In this document: positions 34,702 through 44,828 of the stretch, in pieces
How the letters are laid out: the number at the start of each line of letters is the position of its first letter
Position numbering within the stretch: position 1 is the stretch's first letter
NCBI GenBank assembly: GCA_020698575.1
Contig: CM036241.1
Location: 38,423,855 to 38,487,854, forward strand
Reading direction: 5' to 3'
Length of the DNA: 64,000 nt
Origin: Bostrychus sinensis
Lineage: Eukaryota; Chordata; Actinopteri; Gobiiformes; Eleotridae
Position numbers and translations under genes: made by a program
Notes under the pieces: model-generated
The model's database searches: none
What the model was told of the DNA's origin: nothing
Seen by the model: the letters and a program-made list of their open reading frames with translations, nothing else

Positions 34702-35783
34702 TGGTACGTTCACACCGGACGCGAATCAGGCGTCAGGCGCAAGTGATTACCATGTTAAGTCTATGAAGAGCCGCGTTCAGGCGCGAACAAGCGTCCTGCG
34801 GCGCGAATGTCGCGACGCGAATCAAGCGAATCGCGCGAATAGCGCGGCGCGAATGACGCGCGAGTCCCGCAAATAGGCTGAGACGCGAATCGGCGGGAAG
34901 ACGCAAACAACGCAGATTCGCATCCAACGCTCTGGTCACGGAAGATGAAAAATTTGAACTTCTGCGAACATTCGTGGCACGTTAACCAATCAGGGACCTG
35001 CTGTGGCAGTGACGTGGTTACGTACGACGTAACAGGAGGAGATCCCTGCCTCGGAGATCCAGCAAAACAATCATCGAGGCTGTCAGAGTGAACCCGGAGA
35101 TAAAAGCTGCAGCCTACAGCAGCTCTTCTACTTTTATGAAGACAGGAAACAAAAACAGCCCTGATAGAAAACACTATAAATAAAATAAATATGGCTGTTT
35201 AGGCTATGTGTGACTGTGGTTATAGCTGTTATATGTGATACAAGCCTGTGAGAGAGGCTCGGTCTGATCATCGTGACATCAAGAACACACAAATAAATAC
35301 AATTAAATATAAAGGGGGTTAACCATACCAAAATAGCCTATTGAGATGTGCTTGTTATATTAGCAGTTAATGCACTCTCCAGAACAACTGAAAATACAGA
35401 GCCTGGGACTAGACCAGGCCCCAAAACCACTAGAGCGAGCTAATGTACAAGAAATAACCCCAGGTGTCTCAGCTCTGTCTCTGGTGTTAATGCTGCTGTA
35501 CAGCAGTAGTGTCCTGGGGAGAGGTCCTGCAGCCATACGGGACACAGGTGACCAAACCCAGACAGGCTCATTTGGGAGTAGCCCTAGCGGCCATGCCCCT
35601 CATTTGACGCAAATGAAGCGTCGAATGCGTTCGCACGAATTTCTCGCGCGAATAGAGCGAATTTCATGCGTGAATAGAGCGAATTTCACGCACGACGCAA
35701 GTGAATTCAAAATGGTCACGCGTCCAACTAGACGCGAATGACGCGAATTTGACACCTGATTCGCATCCGGTGTGAACGTACCA
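34702..35783 (+). mobile_element. 1.08-kb PIF/Harbinger-like element
   Basis: TTA duplications (34699-34701 and 35784-35786) flank TGGTACGTTCACACCGGACG and, in reverse complement at the right end, TGGTACGTTCACACCGGATG. A 3-bp TTA duplication and this terminus suit PIF/Harbinger. Subterminal zones are dense in GCGAAT/ATTCGC repeats. Around 35070-35110 a plus-strand frame encodes IIEAVRVNPEI, resembling the start of the MADF/Myb-like accessory protein of Harbinger elements. No transposase. CpG content is much higher than in the flanks. Confidence 0.78.
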
Positions 35784-36144
35784 TTAGACTGATTCTCTAT
35801 GGAAGTGAAGGGCAAAATGAAATGTTTGGAGCAATAGCAATTTAATTTCGTTATAGTTTTAATCTGTGTGTTTTTTAGATTTGATTGGTCAAGCACTGCT
35901 TGCCTTGCTTGCCCTCATGGCACGCCCATCAGTAATAATAATACTACGATAGTAATAGTAGTGGTAATAATAGTATTTTTTTCTGTACAATAACAACAAA
36001 CTTTAAAAGTACATTGTACTTAAATAAAGTAAAACATTTTTTTCATTTCAATTTTATTTATATAGCCCAATATCACTAGCCTAGAAATCTAGATGCACCC
36101 TAGTGGCAGAAAATATTTTTTGCCTAGTGGGATGGTCTAGTAGG

Positions 36145-36390
36145 GATCCGATCCTGTCAGACCTCAGAAGCTAAGCAGGGTAGGGCCTGGTCAGTACCTG
36201 GATGGGAGACCGCTGGGGAAACACCAGGAAGGCGGTGTGAATGTGAGTGAGTGAGTGGGGACTACAGATGGAAATTAGCTCTGAGCTATAATCCGGTGTA
36301 TTTACGGCACTAGCTGCTGTTCATTAATACACGCTGTCCCATATAAATAAATAATAATATAAAATAAAAAATAAAAAGTAACAAACCATA
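36145..36390 (+). mobile_element. 5S-rRNA-derived SINE with L2-like tail
   Basis: 36145-36240 closely follows 5S rRNA from its internal part to its 3' region: GAAGCTAAGCAGGGTAGGGC, CTGGATGGGAGACCGC and CACCAGG are visible, including the internal Pol III promoter elements. The first 30 or so bases of 5S are missing or unrecognisable. After a GTGAGTGAGTG spacer, 36258-36390 (GATGGAAATTAGCTCTGAGC, then GTTCATTAATAC and TGTCCCATATAAATAAATAA) matches the 3' tail of L2-type LINEs. The 5S head plus LINE tail defines a SINE3-like element, inserted in the RecQ-bearing element. Confidence 0.78.
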
Positions 36391-36534
36391 GGGGCCGATC
36401 TTGGCTCCGTCCAGGGCTTCGTCAGACCAATCACAATGCTCTATCTGTGTAGCGGGTGTGTAGCGAGTCGAGTAGGTGGGGTTAGCACGATGATGACAGG
36501 GCTGGGCGATGGTGCAGATAGTAGAACAACTACG

Positions 36535-36813
36535 ATGGCTGTGGCTAAAAAACAGCGGTCCTTTGAATCGGCCTTGACGTCAATTTTGGAAGAGTTAGAT
36601 TTGTTTTTTTCTTTAAAAGTGAAGCAGAAAGAAGCACTCAAATCATTTGTCTTAAAGAAGGATGTATTTGCTGTTTTGCCGACCGGCTATGGCAAAAGTC
36701 TAATATACCAGCTGGCTCCGCTGGTAGCTAAAAAAGCTCACCTTGTCCGTTGCTCTGATTGGTCAGAGCGCTGGCCTATTACGTGCAGAAGCAGTTTGAA
36801 CGACATCCGTTGA
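36535..36813 (+). pseudogene. RecQ-like helicase N-terminal fragment
   Basis: A short frame whose likely start is the Met at 36535 (the same frame is open from 36436). It encodes KQKEALKSFVLKKDVFAVLP followed by the Walker A motif TGYGKS and LIYQLAPLVAKK. The Gln before the Walker A and the LPTGYGKS sequence are as in superfamily 2 RecQ helicases. The frame stops about 25 residues later in sequence that no longer looks helicase-like, so DEAD box and later motifs are absent. It sits inside the TIR element, so it is a mobile-element passenger rather than a host gene. Confidence 0.72.
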
Positions 36814-37118
36814 TTCCACCCCTAGGCTTGAGCTCTGTCTATGGACCGTCCCCAGATTATACATTTAATGTTATAGTCTGACTTGTCAGGCTACAATATC
36901 ACAACAGTCTTCACAAACAGTTAATCAAACATAAACACACAATCAGACACAAACAATAGATACACTAAACTAAAGAGACCCAGGACATCCCTGTCCTTTG
37001 ACCCTCCTTCTTGGTAAGGAAGAACTCCTAAAAAAAACAGCTGTGGTAAAAAGAAAAGAATCCTTATGGAGATCATACTGAAGGAGAGATCCTCTCCCTG
37101 GACGGGCAGGCTATCATC

Positions 37119-37145
37119 AAACTATCATCTATAGGATGATAGTTT
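37119..37145. repeat. Perfect 11-bp stem hairpin
   Basis: AAACTATCATC, a 5-nt loop, and GATGATAGTTT, between the split repeat and the neighbouring SINE. Confidence 0.8.
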
Positions 37146-37148
37146 GGG

Positions 37149-37500
37149 TCTGTAATAATAATAATAATAATAATGCATGAGTCTTATACAGCGCTTTTCT
37201 AGGCACTGAAAGTCACTTTACTATTAGGTGCAGTATTCATTCAGTCCTCAGTCTCACTCAGTGGTGGTGAACTACTTCTGTAGCCACAGCTGCCCTGGGG
37301 CAGACTAACGGAAGTGTGGCTGCCATTTTGCGCCTACGGCCCCTCCGACCATCACCAAACAAAGTCACACTGACACATTCATACAGGCAAGGTGTGTCTT
37401 GTCCAAGGACACAACAACAGTACGCACTGGCGGTTGCGGGGCTTAAACCGCCAACCTCTGGGTTAGTGTCTCTACCGACTGAGCTACCGCCGCCCTGTAA
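37149..37500 (-). mobile_element. tRNA-derived SINE, minus strand
   Basis: The reverse complement begins near 37497 with GGCGGCGGTAGCTCAGTCGG (A box TAGCTCAGTCGG) and continues to GGCGGTTTAAGCCCC (B-box-like GGTTTAAGCCC). It ends at the left in an (ATT)n tail (AATAATAAT at 37155). It lies about 80 bp left of the ERV. Confidence 0.78.
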
Positions 37501-37695
37501 AGATGCAACAGGCGGGCTTCATCCAGACAAGTTCATATTAAATACAGTTTTACTTTTATCCAAGAAATAATTTTGTATTTAGTGGTATGATTAAAATGTT
37601 TTTAATCCATTCTTTGCAAGTCATCCAGCTAAACTTTGTGTGGTTCACTGAGTTAAAGTTTTAAGACGTTTTTGCAGAAGACTGTGTACCATGTA

Positions 37696-39272
37696 CAGTG
37701 GGGCAAAAAAGTATTTAGTCAGCCACCAATTATGCAAGTTCTCCCACTTAAAAAGATGAGAGAGGCCTGTAATTTTCATCATAGGTATACCTCAACTATG
37801 AGAGACAAAATGAGAAAAAAAAATCCAGAAAATCACATTGTCTGATTTTTAAAGAATTTATTTGCAAATTATGGTGGAAAATAAGCATTTGGTCACCTAC
37901 AAACAAGCAAGATTTCTGTCTCTCACAGAGCTGTAACTTCTTCTGTAAGAGGCTCCTCTGTCCTCCACTCGTTACCTGTATTAATGGCACCTGTTTGAAC
38001 TGGTTATCTATATAAAAGACACCTGTCCACAACCTCAAACAGTCCCACTCCAAACTCCACTATGGCCAAGACCAAAGAGCTGTCAAAGGACACCAGAAAC
38101 TAAATTGTAGACCTGCACCAGGCTGGGAAGACTGAATCTGCAATAGGTAAGTAGCTTGGTGTGAAGAAATCAACTGTGGGAGCAATTATTAGGAAATGGA
38201 AGACATACAAGACCACTGATAATCTCCCTCAAGCTGGGGCTCCCCGCAAGATCTCACCCCGTGGGGTCAAAATGATCAAAAGAACGGTGAGCAAAAATCC
38301 CAGAACCACACGGGGGACCTAGTGAATGACCTGCAGAGAGCTGGGACCAAAGTAACAAAGGCTACCATCAGTAACACACTACGCTGCCAGGGACTCAAAT
38401 CCTGCAGTGCCAGATGTGTCCCCCTGCTAAAGCCAGTACATGTGCAGGCCCGTCTGAGGTTTACTAGAGAGCATTTGGATGATCCAGAAGAGGACTGGGA
38501 GAATGTCATATGGTCAGATGAAACCAAAATAGAACCTTTTGGTAAAAACTCTACTCGTCGTGTTTTGAGGAGAAAGAATGCTGAGTTGCAGCCAAAGAAC
38601 ACCATACCTACTGTAAAGCATGGGTGTGGGAACATCATGCTTTGGGGCTGTTTTTCAGCAAAGGGACCAAGACGACTGATCCGTGTAAAGGAAAGAATGA
38701 ATGGGGCCATGTATCGTCAGATTTTGAGTGAAAACCTCCTTCCATCAGCAAGGGCATTGAAGATGAAACGTGGCTGGGTCTTTCAGCAGGACAATGATCC
38801 CAAACACACTGCCCGGGTAACGAAAGAGTGGCTTCGTAAGAAGCATTTCAAGGTCCTGGAGTGGCCTAGCCAGTCTCCAGATCTCAACCCCATAGAAAAT
38901 CTTTGGAGGGAGTTGAAAACATCACTGCTCTAGAGGAGATCTGCATGGAGGAATGGGCCAAAATACCAGCAACAGTTTGTGAAAACCTTGTGAAGACTTA
39001 CAGAAAATGTTTGACCTCTGTCATTGCCAACAAAGGGTATATAACAAAGTATTGAGATGAACTTTTGTTATTGACCAAATACTTATTTTCCACCATAATT
39101 TGCAAATAAATTCTTTAAAAATCAGACAATGTGATTTTTCTGGATTTTTTTTTTCTCATTTTGTCTCTCATAGTTGAGGTATACCTATGATGAAAATTAC
39201 AGGCCTCTCTCTTCTTTTTAAGTGGGAGAACTTGCACATTGGTGGCTGACTAAATACTTTTTTGCCCCACTG
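37696..39272 (+). mobile_element. Tc1-like transposon with ~206-bp inverted repeats
   Basis: TA dinucleotides (37694-37695 and 39273-39274) flank CAGTGGGGCAAAAAAGTATT and its complement at the right. The inverted arms extend about 206 bp (to about 37901 and from about 39067), the long-IR arrangement common in fish Tc1 elements. It lies within the 5' LTR of the ERV, so it is younger than that insertion. Its ends appear well preserved, but its transposase is broken. Confidence 0.95.
38062..39055 (+). pseudogene. Tc1-like transposase pseudogene
   Basis: Starts MAKTKELSKDTRN at 38062, with a TAA at codon 14 (38101). DNA-binding sequence follows (AGAPRKISPRGVKMIKRTV), then a one-base frameshift near 38316. 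The main open block 38322-38933 retains the DDE triad: D in WSDETKIE, D in QQDNDPKHT and E in LNPIENLWREL. A small deletion near 38917 removes about ten codons and shifts the frame. The remaining C-terminus (ICMEEWAKIPATVCENLVKT) reads on to a stop at 39053-39055. Full-length family members are about 340 residues. This copy cannot make an active enzyme. Confidence 0.93.
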
Positions 39273-39636
39273 TACCTGTACAACAAACTCTGGTTACCAG
39301 CCTTCTATAAACATGTTTTCACTGAAACCTGCTGTAATGTGAACTTTGATATTTGCCATGTATTGGGATTTCTGTTCTGTTGATTCTTCTTTCTGCTACC
39401 TGCAATGTATTTGAACTATAGATAATCATTACCTATGCCACTGAACACGCCCACATGTACGCATGGACTATATATGGATATACATGGATATATATATATA
39501 TATATACCTGTGTCAATGTAATAAACTTTGAGAGAGAAGCTGACAGAACTCAAAGCAGCGTGTTGTCTGTAGTCCTTTTCTCTCCCTCTGTGACAGAGTA
39601 TTTGGGCTTGGCCCAACTCATAACTAGTTAAAGCAT

Positions 39637-39652
39637 TGGTGTCAGAAGTGGG
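39637..39652 (+). promoter_or_regulatory. ERV primer-binding site, tRNA-Leu type
   Basis: TGGTGTCAGAAGTGGG begins two bases after the LTR terminal CA. It is complementary to the 3' end of vertebrate tRNA-Leu(CAA) (ending ...CCCACTTCTGACA plus CCA), from knowledge of that tRNA. It confirms the 5' LTR boundary. Confidence 0.82.
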
Positions 39653-40044
39653 CTCTAGAGCGGCATCATCGGACCACAGGCTGGACAATGAACTCAAAGC
39701 CCCACCTAGTGTGAAAATCATCAGACCTTCCAGCAGCACACATAGACAGAGGCTGTAGAAGAAGAGGTACGGGACTGAAGACTTCTTTGCCAGTCATCGT
39801 GGCCCGGGGCGCGGCTCCTGGAGTCCCCAGAGACATTTAGCAATTACAACAATTAAGAAAAATATGGAAGACATTTCTAAAGGCACATGGCTGAAAAAAT
39901 AAAAAGTAGTTCTCTAGAAAGGTAAAGCTGACAGTGCAAGATTTTGTCTGTTTACAACAGTGGGAGCAAGAAGCAATTCATAGAATGAACTGAAATGAAA
40001 AAAGTAACAGGGCCACAACTAGCTGATAGCGACGCTCCACCAAA
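39653..40044 (+). other. ERV leader region
   Basis: Between the primer-binding site and the first clear gag frame. Possible upstream gag codons (for example the Met at 39864) are interrupted by stops. Packaging signals cannot be judged. Confidence 0.5.
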
Positions 40045-41160
40045 ATGGAAAGGGAAAATAATAGACACTTTGTCCACACAAGAACCTCAGCAGGAACAGG
40101 ACACTGCAAAAAGAAAAACGCCCCCACATCAACCCCTAGGTCCAAAATAGCAGCAGCACTTTATCCGTCTTTACCCACGGATGATACTGACTTTACAGGA
40201 CTGTCATCTTTGACTAAACCAGTTTCTAGGAGAGATACAGGGCATGTAGCTCCAGCACCAGACAGGCTGATAGAATAGATGGCTGTACATCCAGTGCCAT
40301 TATTTCCAATGTACCAAGTTGGTGTAGGAGATGGTCTTCAACAGGTATTTAGACCTTGGGACAGAGCAGAAATGAGAGGAGATGCTAGAATGGTTCCAAG
40401 CCCCAGAGATGGTATAAATGCCTTTGAAAAAAACTGGATATCATTGTGTAAACAGTGGAGACCGACAGGTGAAGAATGCAAGAAGTTGCTTAATATGATT
40501 AGTAAAGATGAAGCTTACAAGTGGGACAAGCTGTTTGACAAAAGTAGAGGGTTAGAGAAAGTAGCTTTGGTGGATGTGAAGTGGGAGAAAGATGATGAAT
40601 ATCAGTATATGGTTGAGCAGGTGATTGAATATGCTAAAAAAAATTTGGGGAGATTATTCAGGTCTTCAGAAAGCATTGCAAATGACACAGGCAGCCGACG
40701 AAAGTGCACCTTCATTTTTGGCTAAATTCTCTAAAGCATATGACCAACATACAGAACAAGACAAGGGCAAGTTTGGTTCAATGCCTATAGGACCATTTGA
40801 AGCTGCCTGCGTAGCACTTGGGTTAAGTTGACTTAATTCAGAAATCCAAACCCTGATCAAACAAAATAAAGTGGGATGGCGCAACATGTCCTTGGATGGC
40901 CTAATAACACAAACACAACACTGGGAAGAATACCTAGCTAGGTCAGAAAAGGAAAAGAAAGCCAAAAAGGACAAATATTTTACATTCAGAACCCAAAGGA
41001 AAGCCAACAATGTCAGCAACAGCCACAGAATAGGTTTAAGAAAAGGGGATGGAAGGTTGTTAAGGACCAATGTAGACTCTGTAGCGAAAGGGGTCACTGG
41101 GCAAGGAATTGCCCCAAGGTTAGCAAATCAGTTGAGCCCAGAGCACCACCATTTCAAGCA
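40045..41160 (+). pseudogene. ERV gag pseudogene
   Basis: Open blocks at 40045-40278 and 40279-40725 share one frame and are separated by a TAG. A frameshift near 40660 leads to 40625-40831 and 40871 onward. The first block contains LYPSLP, which fits an LYPxL-type late motif. The second looks like a capsid helical region. A CCHC zinc knuckle (C-x2-C-x4-H-x4-C, first Cys codon at 41071) marks nucleocapsid. The product would be the structural polyprotein. Multiple breaks make it non-functional. Confidence 0.78.
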
Positions 41161-42862
41161 TAGGATACTGCAGGGTGTGCATTCAATAAAACTAGTCTGA
41201 TTGACCTTACAGACTTGTGGGACATGGATGTTATGGGGCTTATGTTACAGATCACTGGGGAAGTTGAAGAACTTTTGATAGACAGTGGTCCGTCAAAATC
41301 GGTTTTGTCTACTAAATTCACACGCAAAAATGCTATTCCACTGACAAACAAAACAGTACTTACAATAGGGAACACAAAGCAAATGCAGATAGAAAGTGTC
41401 ACATGTCCACGTAAAGTAGAAGGCATGGATCAGTGTGTAGAACAGGACTTCATTTTGTCTAAAACTCCAATTAGCCTCTGTGGAAGGGATCTCATGAAAA
41501 TGCTTGGACAGATAATTGAGAGTACACTGACTAAGGTTAAAATGAGAAATCCTGAACAACAGTTTGTGCTACAAGAACATGATGTACCTCTAGTCATTTA
41601 TATGTTACAGCTGGACCCACAATGCATAGTGCCTGGACAGATGATACTTAGTGTAGCTCAACAATACACTACCCAATCTAGTTCTTTTATGACTGCACAA
41701 CATTTGCACTGTACCTTGCATGTTTCTCAAGGACCTGACGATGACTATGAAAATAATTTTTACAAAGCAACTAAGACCACAAATGATTCCTTGACTGTAG
41801 ACAAACTGTATTGCAGTAAAACTAGGGCCGCTTGCTCCGTAAATTACACTCTGAACAAACGCATTTGTTTACTGGACACATGTATCCATTACTCGAGAAG
41901 CTAGTGATGAATGGAAAGATTTGCAATCTTGGCTAACTGGGATACTTTCTTATGACACCAAGACAGGATGGGTTACTGTTAAGAAGGGAGTATGGTTTAA
42001 ACCAATCCTGGAGGTTTATGAGGTCAGTCTGAGGCAACAGTGGCCAGTATTTTGGACAATGTGGATGAGGGAGTCTGTAGAGAAATGTAGGCTCTTGTCG
42101 GATTCAGATGCAGCAGCACTTCGAGAAGTTTTTCTGTGGGCAAAAGGTCCAACAGACATAAACAGATTAGATGTGCTGCCTTATCGCATCACCACAACTC
42201 AGGCAATACCCAATCTTGCAAGAAGCACGTGAAGGAGTACTGAAATGTCTTCATGACTACCTAGAAGCAGGTGTGATATTTTCATGTACTGAAGAAAGTG
42301 CAAACACGCCAGTTTATCCAATAAAGAAAAGTGGGCGGGACAAATGGAGGTTCATTCATGATCTAAGGGCAACTCATTAAACTCACTAAACCTATTCTGC
42401 CAGTTGTAGCAAATCCACACACCATTTGGACTAAAATAAAGCCTATTTTTTTCAGTGCCAATTCATGAGGACTCGCAGCAGTGGTTTGTGTTTACTTTTG
42501 AAGGTCAAAAATTGGCCTCGCGATCCTTGATCCATGGTCATTGTGATTTGCCCACGTACTTCCATTAAGTGCTAAACAAACAGTTGGGAGAGTTTGACAG
42601 TAAGGCTGTGATCACAGTTCTGCAGTACGTTGACGACCTGCCGGTGTGTGCAGAGACCAGGGACAAATGTCTTTGTACAGTTGATCTCCTTAAGTTTTTA
42701 GCAGCTAAAAACCACAGAGTGAATAAAGATAAGCTACTTCTATGTCAACAGTAGGTAACTTATCTTGGACAAATTGTTTCTCAGGAAGGGAGACGTTTGA
42801 CAGGAGACAAGAAAAAAGCAGTCCATGACGCTCCCCTCCCACAAACAAAAAAAGGCTCTACT
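41161..42862 (+). pseudogene. ERV pol, part 1: protease and reverse transcriptase
   Basis: The protease region is in 41215-41904: LLIDSGPS in place of the usual D-S/T-G-A active site, then GRDLMKML further on. The reverse transcriptase N-terminus appears at 42171-42380 (YLEAGVIFSC, SANTPVYPIKKSG, WRFIHDLRA) after a frameshift. FTFEG is near 42495. The catalytic YVDD is at 42626-42637. Stops and frameshifts occur near 41902, 42230, 42378 and 42752. The sequence is cut at 42862 by a hAT element and resumes at 44829. Confidence 0.82.
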
Positions 42863-43452
42863 CAGGGGTGAAAGTAGATTTTTGCTTATGCCAGTACTAT
42901 AACAAATTATGCCTACAAATATATTTTTAATAAATCTTGACTATAAATGAAAAATATAGACATGGCTTATATGGGGTTTAACAGGGTTTGAAAACAAATC
43001 AAACGCACCCTATAAAGGCCAACACACACCGGACGCACATCAAAAAATACACCCCTATTGTTTTCTATGAGGCACACGGCGGTGGCTGAAAACACATGGT
43101 CCCCCGTACTTCTGCAGTAACAAAGATGGTTCTCTGCTCCATGTGACACAGACACACCGCTGTAAACACTGAGGGACAGTAGCTGCTGCTCGGGGGGACA
43201 CAGGCAGCAGCTCCTGACTCCTGCTGCAGTCAGAGCACAGGGAACCTCCTTTCTGTCGCTAACTCGCTAATAACCTGCTATAGACAGGGGCGGCTCCAGA
43301 CAAATATCATTGAGGGGGCAATGGGGGGTCCATATTAAATAAAGAGGGGGCAATGAAATTCTGATGCAACAATATACACCAAAAACAAGAGGCTAAAATC
43401 AATAAGCAAAATATAAATTACCATTAGTATTAAGCAACAGTTCTATCTAGAC

Positions 43453-44409
43453 CAGTGGTGCCCCACCTTTTTTGACTTGCGATCTACTTTTAAAGTCATC
43501 AAGGCCTGGAGATCTACCTTTATTTTTTTTTTACCCCTTATTTCTATAAAACATAGTGGGCATTTATCAGGGTTATAATTATTGCAGTGGTTAAACATGA
43601 AAATAAAAATAGAAATATCCACTTTAATAAAGTCACATTTTATTAAACTAAAAATTATAAACGTTCATCATCAACTCAGGACAGGAATAACTGAATCTAA
43701 TAAATGTAGCATATAAAGTTTTGTCAGTGATATTTACAACATTCCATCATTTCCTAAAACAGCTGATTATTATGGATTATAATAGGCCTACTATATTTAT
43801 AATTATGCCTGAATTAAACTGCAGTATCAATGCAGCTTATCATCAAAACTCAGTATTATTTTAGTAACATTGGTGATTGACAGGAGCTCCATGGTAACGC
43901 TCAGGGGAGGAGCTTGTGAGACTTTGACAAAGTCAGCTTTCCTCACGCACGGCAACAACAAACTACTGCAGGACAAAAACAAAGCGAACAGGTGACATAC
44001 ATCAGGCTCTGACTCATTCCTCACCTGTCTCCTCCCTGATACCGCTGCCTCTCCTACCTGTGTGAGTGCGTGTGTGTGTGCGCGCGTGTGAGCGTGTGTG
44101 TGTGTGTGTGTGTGTGTGCGTGTGTGTGCGTCAGCCCCATGGCAGTGTTCAGAGCGGCCGCAGCCTCCACAACAGAACTGAAGTGAATGCGGCCAGAACT
44201 CTGATTGTTATTAAGTTGCTTGTATTCGGTTTAGTTCGTAGCTTCTGCGGTTTCCTCGTGCTTCCGCAGTGTCCCGTGTGTTAGAAAGAATCTCAGACTG
44301 ATCCATCTGCGGAGCATTCACATGCCATAGGCAAATTACTTTATTTGGATAGACATGGCTCCGCGATCTACCCGCACTGCTTTTACGATCGACGGGTTGA
44401 GGACCACTG
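43453..44409. mobile_element. Nested hAT-like element inside the pol hAT
   Basis: The left end CAGTGGTGCCCCACC and the reverse complement of the right end CAGTGGTCCTCAACC are similar. GATCTAC repeats lie just inside both ends. The flanking octamers do not match convincingly, so the duplication is decayed or the borders are slightly off. The interior 44060-44140 is a (TG)n/(CG)-rich tract. The short plus-strand frames there are low complexity. Confidence 0.68.
44066..44132. repeat. (TG)n microsatellite
   Basis: Interrupted TG run with CGCG and AG interruptions, inside the nested hAT element. Confidence 0.92.
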
Positions 44410-44828
44410 ATTAAAGCCTTCTCAAGCGTTTGGTGTAATTTGAGGAGGCACTCCAGGTGTGGTTTGGGCTTAAGACGCGCATGCTCTATGCGTTTGTTTA
44501 AGGAAGCGAAACAATCAGTGAATGATGAGAGGGGAGAGGGACATTCTGTGCATTAAATCACATCACGGAGCGATCATATGCCACTAAAAACCACACAGAC
44601 ACATATATGATGAGATAAAGTACTGTCTGGTTCACATGCTTTAGCGTCAGATTTTTTTTTTTTCTCATAAAAGCGTCCGCGGTCCGCGGCTGCTTTCTAA
44701 TGTGTGTTAAAGCTGCAAAGACCGGCCACCTCTGATCTCTTTCTAGCCGGTACTGCGTACCCCCTCTAAATCTTTTGCCGGTACGTAGTACCGGGCCGTA
44801 CCGGCTTACTTTCACCCCTGGCTCTACT

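Larger units (their letters stand above)
36077..36893. mobile_element. TIR element with 9-bp target duplication carrying RecQ-like fragment
   Basis: CAATATCAC occurs at 36068-36076 and 36894-36902. The element begins TAGCCTAGAAATCTAGA and ends in the complement of TAGCCTGACAAGTCAGA (11 of 17 positions match). Inside are a 5S-derived SINE (36145-36390) and a plus-strand RecQ-like helicase N-terminal fragment. No transposase is seen. A 9-bp duplication fits MULE- or Merlin-like classes, but I cannot assign the superfamily. Confidence 0.8.
36046..37025. repeat. Fish interspersed repeat split by an 817-bp insertion
   Basis: Left part 36046-36076 (TTCAATTTTATTTATATAGC) and right part 36894-37025 (CACAACAGTCTTCAC ... 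GACCCTCCTTCTTGG) are collinear with the uninterrupted copy at 32090-32280. That comparison fixes the insertion junctions of the element between them. Confidence 0.82.
37583..39635 (+). repeat. ERV 5' LTR, split by a Tc1 transposon
   Basis: LTR sequence is at 37583-37695 and 39273-39635 (about 474 bp without the insertion). It has an AATAAA signal at 39520-39525, a short (AT)n tract at about 39490-39506 and the end ...AAAGCA. Against the 3' LTR, about 11 substitutions and two small indels are visible by eye over roughly 330 aligned bases, plus a 34-base segment near the end present only here. Confidence 0.88.
42863..44820. mobile_element. 1.96-kb hAT element inserted in ERV pol
   Basis: The perfect 8-bp duplication GCTCTACT (42855-42862 and 44821-44828) flanks CAGGGGTGAAAGTAG at the left and CTTACTTTCACCCCTG at the right (a 14-bp perfect terminal inverted repeat). 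Inside are the 5' end of another hAT-like element at about 43287 (CAGGGGCGGCTCCAGAC), the nested element at 43453-44409, and a (TG)n tract. No transposase frame remains. Confidence 0.93.

Noticed and set aside
36145..36240. Functional 5S rRNA gene
   Set aside because: The 5' third is missing, several stem positions are changed, there is no terminator T-run at the end, and the sequence continues into a LINE-like tail.
36535..36813. Host RecQ/WRN helicase gene exon
   Set aside because: It is bounded by transposon ends and an exact 9-bp duplication inside another repeat, and lacks all motifs after Walker A.
39416..39739. 107-codon minus-strand frame
   Set aside because: Lies antisense across the LTR and leader. 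The same kind of frame recurs in the 3' LTR (61758-61955).
43445..44417. 8-bp target duplication for the nested hAT at 43453-44409
   Set aside because: Flanking octamers ATCTAGAC and ATTAAAGC match at only about half of the positions, so I do not claim it.
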